The translations under genes were made by a program, and so were the position numbers. Of a DNA stretch of 64,000 nt, positions 44,805 through 52,773 are shown in pieces; position 1 is the stretch's first letter, and the number at the start of each line of letters is the position of its first letter. Origin of the DNA: Paludibacteraceae bacterium (GTDB lineage Bacteria > Bacteroidota > Bacteroidia > Bacteroidales > Paludibacteraceae); the NCBI GenBank assembly GCA_017451525.1, contig JAFTOD010000004.1:124001-188000 (forward strand). The letters are read 5' to 3'. The notes below the pieces were generated by a model that saw only the letters and a program-made list of their open reading frames with translations, did no database searches and had not been told where the DNA came from.

Positions 44805-46316
44805 ATGCAACCAGAATACATTTTCGAAACTAGTTGGGAAGTGTGCAATCGTGTAGGCGGCATTTATGCCGTTCTCTCTACGCGTGCCGCTTCTATGCAA
44901 GCAGAATACAAAGATAAAGTTATTTTCTTCGGTCCCGATTTCGGTGACCACTCCAATCTCACCTTCAAGGAGAGCAAGACCCTCCTCAAAGGCTGGCGCC
45001 CTAAAAGTGTGCGCGTAGGTCGTTGGCAAGTGCCAGGCAACCCTATTGCCGTACTCCTCAAATGGGACGAACTGTGGGCAAAAAAAGACCAAATCTTCGG
45101 TCATATGTGGGAGAAGTTTGGCATCCAAAGCCATGCTGCTTATGGCGATTATGATGAGAGTTGCCTCTTCGCTTATGCCGTCGGACAAGTAGCTGAGAGT
45201 TTGTATCGTCATTTGGATATGCCTACCACCGTGATGCATTGCAACGAGTGGCAAACGGCATTCACTATCCTTTACTTGCGCGAACATTGTCCCGCTATCG
45301 GTACGCTCTTTACCACCCATGCCACCAGCATTGGTCGCAGTATCGCAGGCAATGGAAAGCCGCTATACGATTGCTTTGATGGCTTCCATGGCGATCAGAT
45401 GGCGCAGGAACTGAATATGGTCAGCAAGCACTCTGCCGAGAAGAAAGCAGCGCACTATGCCGACTGCTTCACTACTGTGAGCAACATCACTGCTCGCGAG
45501 TGTAAACAACTGCTTGACAAACCAGTGGATATTGTTACCCCAAATGGCTTTGAACAGGGCTTCGTACCACATGGCAAGGACTTTGATGCCGCGCGCAAGC
45601 GTGCACGCAATACCTTAATATCCCTCGCACGCGCGAAGGGCATTGACGCGCAAGGCACCGATATGCTGATTGGTACGGCAGGTCGCTTCGAATGGAAGAA
45701 CAAAGGCATTGATGTGTTTCTGGAGGCAATGAGGCAATTAGGCGAAGCTAATCTACTATCTACAGGCGCAGCCGATCTACAGCCCGTAGGGCGATCTACA
45801 GCGCAGCGATCTATCATCGCTTTTGTCATGATCCCTTACCTCGACCGCCAAGACTTCACCGTCGGCAATGTGCATGTCATCTTCGTACCTACTTATCTCA
45901 ACGGAAACGATGGTGTGCTAAACTTGCCTTATTACGACCTACTCATCGGTCTAGACTTGACTGTCTTCCCAAGTTATTACGAGCCATGGGGATATACGCC
46001 ACTAGAGAGTATGGCGTTCCATGTGCCTACCATCACAACCAGCTTGAGTGGCTATGGCGTTTGGTGCGAGGAACAAGGCTGTACTACGATTGACAAGGGT
46101 GTCGCGGTTATCTATCGCAACGACAGCAATACCGACGATGTAATTAATCATATTGTCAATACGATTGAGTATTACCTTACGCTCTCGCCACAGAAGACGG
46201 CTGCTATCCGCAAATCGGCTGTTCGATTGGCATTGCAAGCCGAGTGGAAGAACTTTTTCACCTACTACCGCGATGCCTATAGTATTGCTCTGAAGAAAGC
46301 GTTTGCTCGACAATAA
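44805..46316 (+). CDS. Glycogen synthase, shortened middle region
   Basis: 503 residues. The N-terminal half (FETSWEVCNRVGGIYAVLSTRA, FTTHATSIGRSIAGN) and C-terminal half (FPSYYEPWGYTPLESMAFHVPTI) match the GT3/GT5-like glycogen synthase of Bacteroidales, which makes the alpha-1,4 glucan chain. Between about residues 309 and 339 the expected sequence is replaced by a run coded by GATCTACA words and triloop palindromes (LSTGAADLQPVGRSTAQRS), and the protein is shorter than I remember for relatives in this region. Both halves of the active site are still recognisable. A strong terminator follows. Confidence 0.88.
   Translation: MQPEYIFETSWEVCNRVGGIYAVLSTRAASMQAEYKDKVIFFGPDFGDHSNLTFKESKTLLKGWRPKSVRVGRWQVPGNPIAVLLKWDELWAKKDQIFGHMWEKFGIQSHAAYGDYDESCLFAYAVGQVAESLYRHLDMPTTVMHCNEWQTAFTILYLREHCPAIGTLFTTHATSIGRSIAGNGKPLYDCFDGFHGDQMAQELNMVSKHSAEKKAAHYADCFTTVSNITARECKQLLDKPVDIVTPNGFEQGFVPHGKDFDAARKRARNTLISLARAKGIDAQGTDMLIGTAGRFEWKNKGIDVFLEAMRQLGEANLLSTGAADLQPVGRSTAQRSIIAFVMIPYLDRQDFTVGNVHVIFVPTYLNGNDGVLNLPYYDLLIGLDLTVFPSYYEPWGYTPLESMAFHVPTITTSLSGYGVWCEEQGCTTIDKGVAVIYRNDSNTDDVINHIVNTIEYYLTLSPQKTAAIRKSAVRLALQAEWKNFFTYYRDAYSIALKKAFARQ
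45750..45813. repeat. Triloop palindromes inside glgA
   Basis: GGC-GCA-GCC (45765-45773) and GCCC-GTA-GGGC (45782-45792), separated and followed by the constant spacer GATCTACA, then GCGCAGC. The frame is kept throughout. Confidence 0.8.
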
Positions 46317-46341
46317 TTTATTGAGGGGCTCTACACTCAAC

Positions 46342-46384
46342 AAAAGACCATTTGTGTGCGAAACACAAATGGTCTTTTATTTTT
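46342..46384 (+). terminator. Strong intrinsic terminator after glgA
   Basis: A 16-base perfect stem (46342-46357 with 46363-46378), loop GCGAA, followed by a T-rich run. The A tract on the other side makes it usable in both directions, so it could also end pepD transcription. Confidence 0.92.
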
Positions 46385-46460
46385 AAGATTGCCATTCTCT
46401 TTACCATCCCCCATTCCACCGAGCGACAACCAAGAGAAGAGCGAGCCAATTACTAGGCGA

Positions 46461-47930
46461 TTACAGCGTTTCGAGTACGCGTTGGAGCCATTGCCAGCAT
46501 TTGCCAGTAGAACTGATGCTCAGGCGCTCTTGAGGTGAGTGGACACCGAACATTTGAGGACCGATAGACACCATATCCAAATATGGATACTTCTCCAAGA
46601 ACAAACCGCACTCCAAGCCCGCATGGATAGCCAATACCTTTGGCTCCGCAGCAAACAAGTCTTGGTATGCTTTCTTCGTCACTTCCAACAATGGCGATTG
46701 TGGGTTAGGTGCCCAACCTGGATAGCCGTCGCCATGAGTCACCTCATCACAAGCCAATGCCAAAGCACATTCTACCATCTGCTTCAGGTCGTGTTTCTTG
46801 CTCTCAATAGAAGAACGTTGGCTGGTGTTCACCTCGATATATGCGCCCTTATCATCCTCGCGCATCTTCACGCTGGCGAGGTTGGTGCTGGTCTCTACCA
46901 AACCCGGCATGGTCTTCGACATAGCCATCATACCATGAGGGCAAGCGTAGAGGGCTTGCAAGAGGCGTTTGGCCTCTGCCTCAGGGATAAACAACTCAGG
47001 CATATCGGTGGTCTCGAGGGACATGAAGAAATCCTTCTCCACATCGCCGATCTCCGCTTCAATAGTAGCGATATAGTGATTTAGCATCACGCGGATATCC
47101 TCTTTGTAAGCCATAGGAATAGCGATGACTGCCTCCGCCTCGCGAGCAATAGCATTGCGGAGGTTACCGCCGTTGATAGTAGCGAGTTGCATATCAGTTG
47201 CTTGCATTACTTGATAGAGGAAACGTACGAGAATCTTGTTGGCATTGCCACGACCTTTGTTGATGTCATCGCCCGAGTGGCCGCCCATCAGTCCGCCGAC
47301 TTTGAGGTGGATGGCGAGATGAGAGGTTAAAGGTGAAAGGTTAGAGGAGAGAGGCGAGTAGTGCATCTTGGCGAGGGTGTCGATACCGCCTGCGCAGCCG
47401 ATGAAGACTTGACCGTCGTCCTCGGAGTCGAGGTTGATGAGTTGTTTGCCTTGCAGGCAACCGTCTTGCAGACGGAAAGCACCTGTGAGGCCAGTCTCCT
47501 CATCCACAGTGAAAAGGCACTCCAATGCTGGGTGCTTCAAAGTGTCGGAAGTGATAGCCGCCAACATCAATGCCATACCGATGCCGTTATCTGCGCCAAG
47601 GGTAGTGCCCTGAGCTTTGATGAAATCGCCATCGATATAGGTGTGGATAGGGTCATTGTCGAAATCGTGTGCGGTGTCGTTGTTCTTCTCGCATACCATA
47701 TCCATATGCGCTTGGAGGATTACGCCTGGTTTATCTTCGTAGCCAGGAGTAGCAGGTTTGCGCATGATAATATTGCCTGCTTCGTCCACAGTGTGTTCTA
47801 GGTTATGCTTTACGGCAAACGCCTTGAGCCATTCGATAATCTTGCCTTCGCGCTTCGATGGGCGAGGCACTTGGGTAATCTCATGGAAGATAGAGAAAAC
47901 CTCTTTGGGTTGTAATTCTTGTATATTCAT
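46461..47930 (-). CDS. pepD: Aminoacyl-histidine dipeptidase
   Basis: 489 residues, M20-family zinc dipeptidase. Metal ligands and catalytic residues: QAHMDMVCEK (about 70-80), GADNGIGMA (about 118-126), DEETGLTGA (about 148-156) and DSEDDGQVFIGC; the C-terminal HAGLECGLF holds the last ligand. It cuts carnosine-like and other X-His dipeptides in the cytoplasm. Residues about 190-206 (SPLSSNLSPLTSH) are coded by five heptamers of the GGTTAAA type on the plus strand and look inserted. Confidence 0.94.
   Translation of the reverse strand: MNIQELQPKEVFSIFHEITQVPRPSKREGKIIEWLKAFAVKHNLEHTVDEAGNIIMRKPATPGYEDKPGVILQAHMDMVCEKNNDTAHDFDNDPIHTYIDGDFIKAQGTTLGADNGIGMALMLAAITSDTLKHPALECLFTVDEETGLTGAFRLQDGCLQGKQLINLDSEDDGQVFIGCAGGIDTLAKMHYSPLSSNLSPLTSHLAIHLKVGGLMGGHSGDDINKGRGNANKILVRFLYQVMQATDMQLATINGGNLRNAIAREAEAVIAIPMAYKEDIRVMLNHYIATIEAEIGDVEKDFFMSLETTDMPELFIPEAEAKRLLQALYACPHGMMAMSKTMPGLVETSTNLASVKMREDDKGAYIEVNTSQRSSIESKKHDLKQMVECALALACDEVTHGDGYPGWAPNPQSPLLEVTKKAYQDLFAAEPKVLAIHAGLECGLFLEKYPYLDMVSIGPQMFGVHSPQERLSISSTGKCWQWLQRVLETL
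47321..47358. repeat. In-frame heptamer array in pepD
   Basis: Plus-strand units GGTTAAA, GGTGAAA, GGTTAGA, GGAGAGA and GGCGAGT. This is the same heptamer family as in the cmk-ispH spacer. Five units of 7 plus flanks keep the frame. Confidence 0.8.
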
Positions 47931-47973
47931 ATTTCCTTGTCTTTAAACGTTAAACTATAATCTTTCAACTTTT

Positions 47974-49605
47974 TTACTCGTGAGCAATGTGCTCGTGTAT
48001 ATTCTCAAGGAATGATCTTGGGTAAGGTGTGCGGTTCGGACCTTCTGGTTCGCCATAAGGATTACGCAGGAACTGTCCGTCCTTCTCCTTGCGCTCTTGA
48101 CCGTCAAGATACTTGACAAACAAGTATATACCCAATTCTTTCCATGCTGCGGTGGACTCTTGTGCTTGAGCACAAGAATACTTTGTCAAGAACTCGGTAG
48201 CCTTCTCTTTATCCATTACTGCCACTTGAGCATCAATTGCCTCTACTTGCGCATTGAACTTATCCTCCCAAGCCGATTGCACTTTCTGAATGTCAGGGAG
48301 CATCGCTGAATATTTACTATATGCCCAGTTGGCTACGATATTGTAGGTCCACCATGCTGATGTAGGCGAATAGGTGTACATGTCGCCATTGCTCTCAGCA
48401 AAACACTCTGGCACCTCTGTGATGGTGCTATACATAGGCACATAGAGCGAAGTAGCTGCGTCGTCCACACCAAACCAGAGGATTCCGCCCGCATGAGCAC
48501 CCTCGTAGCCACGCATCTGTGCTACCATTGACCAGCCTGTTTGTTGGGTAGCGATAGGACGCTCAAACCAATATTGTACGGAGTCGTATTGGAAGCCAAG
48601 TGAGCCATAGCGCAGTTTGCTATTCCAAGGACCTGCATCTGGACCTTGGGTGATGTCGAGAGGCGTGCCTTCGTATTGATCACGCATGCAGTCTTTGAGT
48701 TCTTGGGCGCTGACTTTGTGATTAGGTTTGATATAGAGTGGCATACGCTCACCTGCGTACTTACCGCCTGTCTCAACGAAAGTCTTGCCCGACGCAAAGT
48801 CAAAATACTTATCCATATCATCGGAGAACTTACGGAAGAATGACCATACGCGTGCTTCGCATACGTACAAACCCGAGAAATCGTATGGCGCATATGCTTC
48901 TTGGAAATTGAAGTCTTTGTCCTTGCCCTCGAAGTAGCCCTGTTTGCGTGCAAAAGATACGACATCTTTGCTCCACATCCAATTGTCTTTGTCCTTGAAG
49001 TTGATGGTGGTAACACGTGCTTGGTTGGCGTGTGCAGCGATACAGTCGTCAGGTACACGGGTGGCTACCCATACGGCACCTTTCTCCACTTTGCCTTTGC
49101 CGATGAGTTCCATCAGCCATACCTCGTTAGGGTCGGCGATAGAGAAAGTCTCACCGCTGCTGGCATAGCCATACTCAGCCACGAGGTCGGTCATGCACTT
49201 GATGGCTTCGCGGGCAGTCTTGCAACGCTCCAGTGCAATGTAAATCAGTGATCCATAGTCGATTCCTTCGCCACATTCCAGTTCTGGACGTCCGCCCCAA
49301 GTGGTCTCGCCAATAGCGAGTTGGTGCTCGTTCATATTGCCTACCACGTTGTAGGTATGTGGCACTTGTGGGATGGTGCAAAGGGGTTTGCCTGTATCCC
49401 AATCTTTCACTTCGCGCACAGCACCTTCTGCATGGTCAGCTGCGGGAACAAAGTGCAGAAAACCATAGAGGGCATAACTATCGGCAGCATACGAAATCAT
49501 CGTACTGCCATCCACAGAGGCATCTTTGCCTACTAAGAAATTGGTGCAGGCCATTCCTGCCACCCATGCACTACAAAGTGCGAGTATCAAATAAAATCGT
49601 TTCAT
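47974..49605 (-). CDS. C69-family secreted dipeptidase
   Basis: 543 residues from the ATG at 49605, chosen because it sits 4 bases after the upstream gene's stop and starts a clean signal peptide; an upstream in-frame start at 49623 is possible. The signal ends at GMA and exposes Cys20 (CTNFLVGKDAS), the expected N-terminal nucleophile of the family. GSTMISYAADS and the GETTWGGRPEL segment are family landmarks. It probably digests dipeptides in the periplasm. It pairs with the nucleotidase-like lipoprotein in one transcript. Confidence 0.9.
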   Translation of the reverse strand: MKRFYLILALCSAWVAGMACTNFLVGKDASVDGSTMISYAADSYALYGFLHFVPAADHAEGAVREVKDWDTGKPLCTIPQVPHTYNVVGNMNEHQLAIGETTWGGRPELECGEGIDYGSLIYIALERCKTAREAIKCMTDLVAEYGYASSGETFSIADPNEVWLMELIGKGKVEKGAVWVATRVPDDCIAAHANQARVTTINFKDKDNWMWSKDVVSFARKQGYFEGKDKDFNFQEAYAPYDFSGLYVCEARVWSFFRKFSDDMDKYFDFASGKTFVETGGKYAGERMPLYIKPNHKVSAQELKDCMRDQYEGTPLDITQGPDAGPWNSKLRYGSLGFQYDSVQYWFERPIATQQTGWSMVAQMRGYEGAHAGGILWFGVDDAATSLYVPMYSTITEVPECFAESNGDMYTYSPTSAWWTYNIVANWAYSKYSAMLPDIQKVQSAWEDKFNAQVEAIDAQVAVMDKEKATEFLTKYSCAQAQESTAAWKELGIYLFVKYLDGQERKEKDGQFLRNPYGEPEGPNRTPYPRSFLENIHEHIAHE

Positions 49606-49609
49606 ATTC

Positions 49610-50359
49610 TTATTTTGCAACATTCATTCGTCCATCCACTTTCGCTTGTACTACTTTCACCTGCTTGATATATTCGATGTATAGGTCACGGATTTTCTCT
49701 TCGGAGTTCCAACATTTGATATAGTTTTTCAGTGGCAGCATACCATCGTTGCCTTGACTGAGATAATCGCTCGTGGCAACAGTGTATGTCTTATCCATTT
49801 CGAGAGGTTTGCCATTGATGGTGACAAGGGCTTCTTGTTGCATTACTCTGTCGCCAATGGCTTTGATTCGCATACCTGCTATGCCTTGTCCGTTTTCATA
49901 GGCGAACATCTCGCAGAGTTGTTGCAGGTCGCTACCTTTTAGGGTGAGCACCACCAGCATATTGTCGAAAGGCATGAGTTCGAATACGTGTCGGAAAGTG
50001 ATATCTCCTGCTGGCCATTCGCATCGCATACCACCAATATTTACCACGGCTACATCTACGGGATCTGGGCATTTCTGTCTAGCCATAGCTAGTAGCGCAT
50101 CGCTAGCCCAGTTGAGCATAGTGCATTCAGGTTGGTGCACTTCGAGTGCTACAGGGGCATAACCAATAGGAACTTCTAACTTAGCTTCCAGATCGGCCTT
50201 AATAGGTGCTAATGCTTGCAGATAATTACTATCTTGTAGTGCATCGAAAGCACTATCAATAAGGATTGTTTCCCCTGTAATGTGAACTACCTTGTGTGGT
50301 TGATGTCCGCAGGAGATCAATCCTAACAGTAGAATGATAATGTAAATTTCCTTTTTCAT
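49610..50359 (-). CDS. 5'-nucleotidase C-terminal domain lipoprotein
   Basis: 249 residues. Lipobox LISC with Cys17, then a 5'-nucleotidase C-terminal domain (NWASDALLAMARQ, VAVVNIGGMRCEWPAGDIT, FELMPFDNMLVVLTLKG, ending VATSDYLSQGNDG). This domain normally binds the nucleoside while a separate metallophosphatase domain does catalysis. That second half is not fused here and not encoded next to it; a C69 dipeptidase follows instead. On its own it is not expected to hydrolyse nucleotides. Confidence 0.85.
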   Translation of the reverse strand: MKKEIYIIILLLGLISCGHQPHKVVHITGETILIDSAFDALQDSNYLQALAPIKADLEAKLEVPIGYAPVALEVHQPECTMLNWASDALLAMARQKCPDPVDVAVVNIGGMRCEWPAGDITFRHVFELMPFDNMLVVLTLKGSDLQQLCEMFAYENGQGIAGMRIKAIGDRVMQQEALVTINGKPLEMDKTYTVATSDYLSQGNDGMLPLKNYIKCWNSEEKIRDLYIEYIKQVKVVQAKVDGRMNVAK

Positions 50360-50378
50360 TGTGATTTAACTTTACGCT

Positions 50379-50410
50379 GCAAAGTTACTATTTTTTTTTT
50401 ACATATGCAA
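50379..50410 (-). promoter_or_regulatory. Promoter of the nucleotidase-like/C69 pair
   Basis: Minus-strand -33 TTG at 50410-50408 and -7 TAACTTTG at 50387-50380, with 20 bases between. Confidence 0.78.
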
Positions 50411-50420
50411 ATCTATCTAT

Positions 50421-50460
50421 AAAATAGGCGAGCCAACTATAGAGCAGGCTCGCCTATTTT
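50421..50460 (-). terminator. Terminator after the GDSL hydrolase
   Basis: A 14-base perfect stem (50421-50434 with 50447-50460) around a 12-base loop, directly downstream of the GDSL gene's stop on the minus strand. Confidence 0.85.
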
Positions 50461-50477
50461 ATATCAATATCTTTTGT

Positions 50478-51167
50478 TTAGATGGCGCTTAAAATGGATT
50501 TTGCAATAAGGAATTGGCCTTTATTATTGGGGTGAATACCATCTTCGCATAAATAATCTTTTTGTCGAAGTAATGCTGAATTGACATCAATCAAACGCGT
50601 GTTGGTGGCTGTGGCAACACGTTTTACGACATCGTTGTATAATTCATGTCCAGCCCAAATAGTGTCAATATTACCTTTTAGCCATTTGAGCACATTTTTC
50701 TTTTGTCCTTCATCAAAGTGTTGTGTGAAATGTTCAAAATATTGCTGTGCGTTTATTGGAGGAAGCGTAAGAACGAGTGGGGTATATCCCATTTCCTTGA
50801 CCTTATTTATCACACGCACGTAGGTCTTTTCGAAGATGCTTAATGGAGTTTTTGGGTGGTGTTCGGCTTCTGGGCAATTGGCAATGGCTTTCCAGTTGTA
50901 GTCACTATCATTGCCCCCATAGCACATTAGTACGTAATTGGCACCATCTAGGCGTTCTGTACTGCGTGACAAAATGCGTTCTCCATTCTCAATGGTGCAT
51001 CCCATCTTACCCAAATTTATAGCTTCGCAATGCAACTGGTCAGCTACGTAATCTACCATATTATGATCTGATAGGGCATAATGCCATCGTCCGTTTTCTT
51101 CTTGACTAAATAGTACTCCTTTTACAATAGAGTCGCCTAATGCTACTAATTTCATCATCAAATCCAT
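50478..51167 (-). CDS. SGNH/GDSL-family hydrolase
   Basis: 229 residues; translation may begin at the second or third Met (MMKLVALGDS), closer to family norms. Block I VALGDSIVKG with the nucleophile Ser, block III GGNDSDYNW, and the C-terminal catalytic Asp-His in DGIHPNNKG. No signal peptide, so likely cytoplasmic. Esterase or lipase of unknown substrate. A -7 box TACCTTTG lies upstream at 51218-51211 on the minus strand, with a weaker -33. Confidence 0.9.
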   Translation of the reverse strand: MDLMMKLVALGDSIVKGVLFSQEENGRWHYALSDHNMVDYVADQLHCEAINLGKMGCTIENGERILSRSTERLDGANYVLMCYGGNDSDYNWKAIANCPEAEHHPKTPLSIFEKTYVRVINKVKEMGYTPLVLTLPPINAQQYFEHFTQHFDEGQKKNVLKWLKGNIDTIWAGHELYNDVVKRVATATNTRLIDVNSALLRQKDYLCEDGIHPNNKGQFLIAKSILSAI

Positions 51168-51288
51168 AAGTTTATTGTTGTTAGTTTGTGATATGTTTCA
51201 AATTTCGCTGCAAAGGTACTGCCATTTTTTCAGTTGATGAAATTTCTGTGATGTTACGGCATAGTTTTTGTACAAAATCAAAATACAG

Positions 51289-51361
51289 TGACTAAATTGG
51301 TATATTTGTGACAAAATAGAGCGACACATTATTTCGTCACACTAAATAAAATGACTAAAAT
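51289..51361 (+). promoter_or_regulatory. Candidate LytTR-type direct repeats
   Basis: GTGACTAAAT (51289-51298) and GTGACAAAAT (51309-51318) are 20 bases apart start to start, with a third relative ATGACTAAAA at 51352. Tandem direct repeats about two helical turns apart are the usual LytTR target, and the gene downstream encodes a LytTR protein. Autoregulation is inferred. Confidence 0.45.
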
Positions 51362-52162
51362 ATGAGTAAATTACCTACTATTTTCACTTCATTGCGCAGC
51401 AATTTATCTTTTCTGTTGGTGCTGCCTATTTTTTGGCTTTGTTTTGTATTGCTCTATCAGCCGTCTCGATTGGTAGAGTTACTCAATATGGGCGATAGCA
51501 TGCTCAATTTCAATACGACGATTATTATGTGCATCTTATTGGGTGTAATGATGATTTCACGCACTGTGCTCATGGCAATTCATCATACGCTACAGATGAA
51601 TTGGTTTAAATTTATGCTATGGGAAGTAGCAGAATTGATAGCGATGAGTATGTTCTCTTCACTGTATATTACGCTGATGTACCATGGCGAGTTTAATTAT
51701 TTCTATATGACAGGGCAATGCTTATACCATCTATTGTTGATATTGCTCTTCCCTTATGTGATTTTTGATTTGGCTTTTGCATACGTAGGTGTGCTTGAGC
51801 AGGATACGATATACGATGATAGTTTGATGCGTTTTGTTGATAATACTCAAAAACTTAAACTCATGATAGCTTCATCCGCAGTTTTGTATATTGAGGCAGA
51901 TGAAAATTATGTACACGTACGTTATATGGAGGGTGACCGCTCAAAAGATTATCCTTTACGTACGTCTATGAAGTCTCTTGAAGAACTGATGCATAAGCAT
52001 GGTTTGATTCGCTGTCAGCGTAGTTATTATATTAATCCGCAACATATTAAGGTATTGCGTCGTGATAAAGAGGGTATGATTTCTGCAGAGTTGGATGTTC
52101 CAAATCAGAAGTCCATTCCTGTATCTCCCAAATATTACGATTCGCTTGCTAAATGGCTCTAA
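51362..52162 (+). CDS. Membrane-bound LytTR transcription regulator
   Basis: 266 residues. Four hydrophobic segments in the N-terminal 145 residues (first at about 17-33), then a LytTR DNA-binding domain at about 165-266 (VLYIEADENYVHVRY, LEELMHKHGLIRCQRSYYIN, ending IPVSPKYYDSLAKWL). No receiver domain, so it is not a classical response regulator; the membrane part may sense a signal directly. No kinase or peptide gene is adjacent. Confidence 0.88.
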   Translation: MSKLPTIFTSLRSNLSFLLVLPIFWLCFVLLYQPSRLVELLNMGDSMLNFNTTIIMCILLGVMMISRTVLMAIHHTLQMNWFKFMLWEVAELIAMSMFSSLYITLMYHGEFNYFYMTGQCLYHLLLILLFPYVIFDLAFAYVGVLEQDTIYDDSLMRFVDNTQKLKLMIASSAVLYIEADENYVHVRYMEGDRSKDYPLRTSMKSLEELMHKHGLIRCQRSYYINPQHIKVLRRDKEGMISAELDVPNQKSIPVSPKYYDSLAKWL

Positions 52163-52196
52163 TTGGAAGAAAATCTAAACTTTTTTATTATTTTGC

Positions 52197-52227
52197 TTGC
52201 ATATATGCATTTTTTGTAGTACCTTTG
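52197..52227 (+). promoter_or_regulatory. Promoter of rpsO
   Basis: -33 TTG at 52197-52199 and -7 TACCTTTG at 52220-52227, with 20 bases between. The leader of about 90 bases up to 52323 could hold an S15 autoregulatory structure, but none was worked out. Confidence 0.8.
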
Positions 52228-52323
52228 CACGCTTTTTTGAGAAAAGCACATAGATGTGACATCGTTTGGATCATAGCATCATGCGAGGTCATTATTGTTT
52301 AACTTATTAAATCTCAATTACAA

Positions 52324-52593
52324 ATGTATTTGACATCTGAGAAAAAAGCAGAACTCTTTGCTAAGTATGGCAATGACGCTAAGAACACTGGTTCTGCAGA
52401 GAGCCAAATCGCTCTGTTCACTTTCCGTATCAACCACCTTACAGAGCACCTCAAGAAGAACCACAAGGACTTCGGTACTGAGCGCGCTTTGACTATGTTG
52501 GTAGGTAAGCGTCGTCGTTTGCTTGACTACTTGAAGGCAAAAGACATTGAGCGTTATCGTGCTATCATCAAGGAGTTGGGTATCCGTAAGTAA
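52324..52593 (+). CDS. rpsO: 30S ribosomal protein S15
   Basis: 89 residues, full length. Family landmarks: GSAESQIALFTFRINHLTEHL and KDFGTERALTMLVGKRRRLLDYLK. It binds the central domain of 16S rRNA. Single-gene transcript with its own promoter and a strong terminator. Confidence 0.97.
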   Translation: MYLTSEKKAELFAKYGNDAKNTGSAESQIALFTFRINHLTEHLKKNHKDFGTERALTMLVGKRRRLLDYLKAKDIERYRAIIKELGIRK

Positions 52594-52617
52594 TTACCTG
52601 CTACTCAATCTAACAAG

Positions 52618-52652
52618 AGACGTTGCATCAACGATGCAACGTCTTTCTTTTT
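52618..52652 (+). terminator. Intrinsic terminator after rpsO
   Basis: AGACGTTGCATC (52618-52629) pairs with GATGCAACGTCT (52633-52644), with a 3-base loop AAC and a T-rich tail. Confidence 0.9.
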
Positions 52653-52705
52653 GTGCTTATATTCATTGTTCATTTATTGAGGTATATGCCATGCATAATT
52701 AACAA

Positions 52706-52740
52706 CGCTACCCTTGCGCATAAGTTGCGCAAGGGTAGCG
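52706..52740 (-). terminator. Likely terminator of the giant secreted protein gene
   Basis: A 15-base perfect stem (52706-52720 with 52726-52740), loop TAAGT, 33 bases after the stop codon. There is no long T run, so the assignment rests on position and stem strength. Confidence 0.65.
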
Positions 52741-52773
52741 AATGTGAAATGCTAATAATTAGCGAATATTGCT

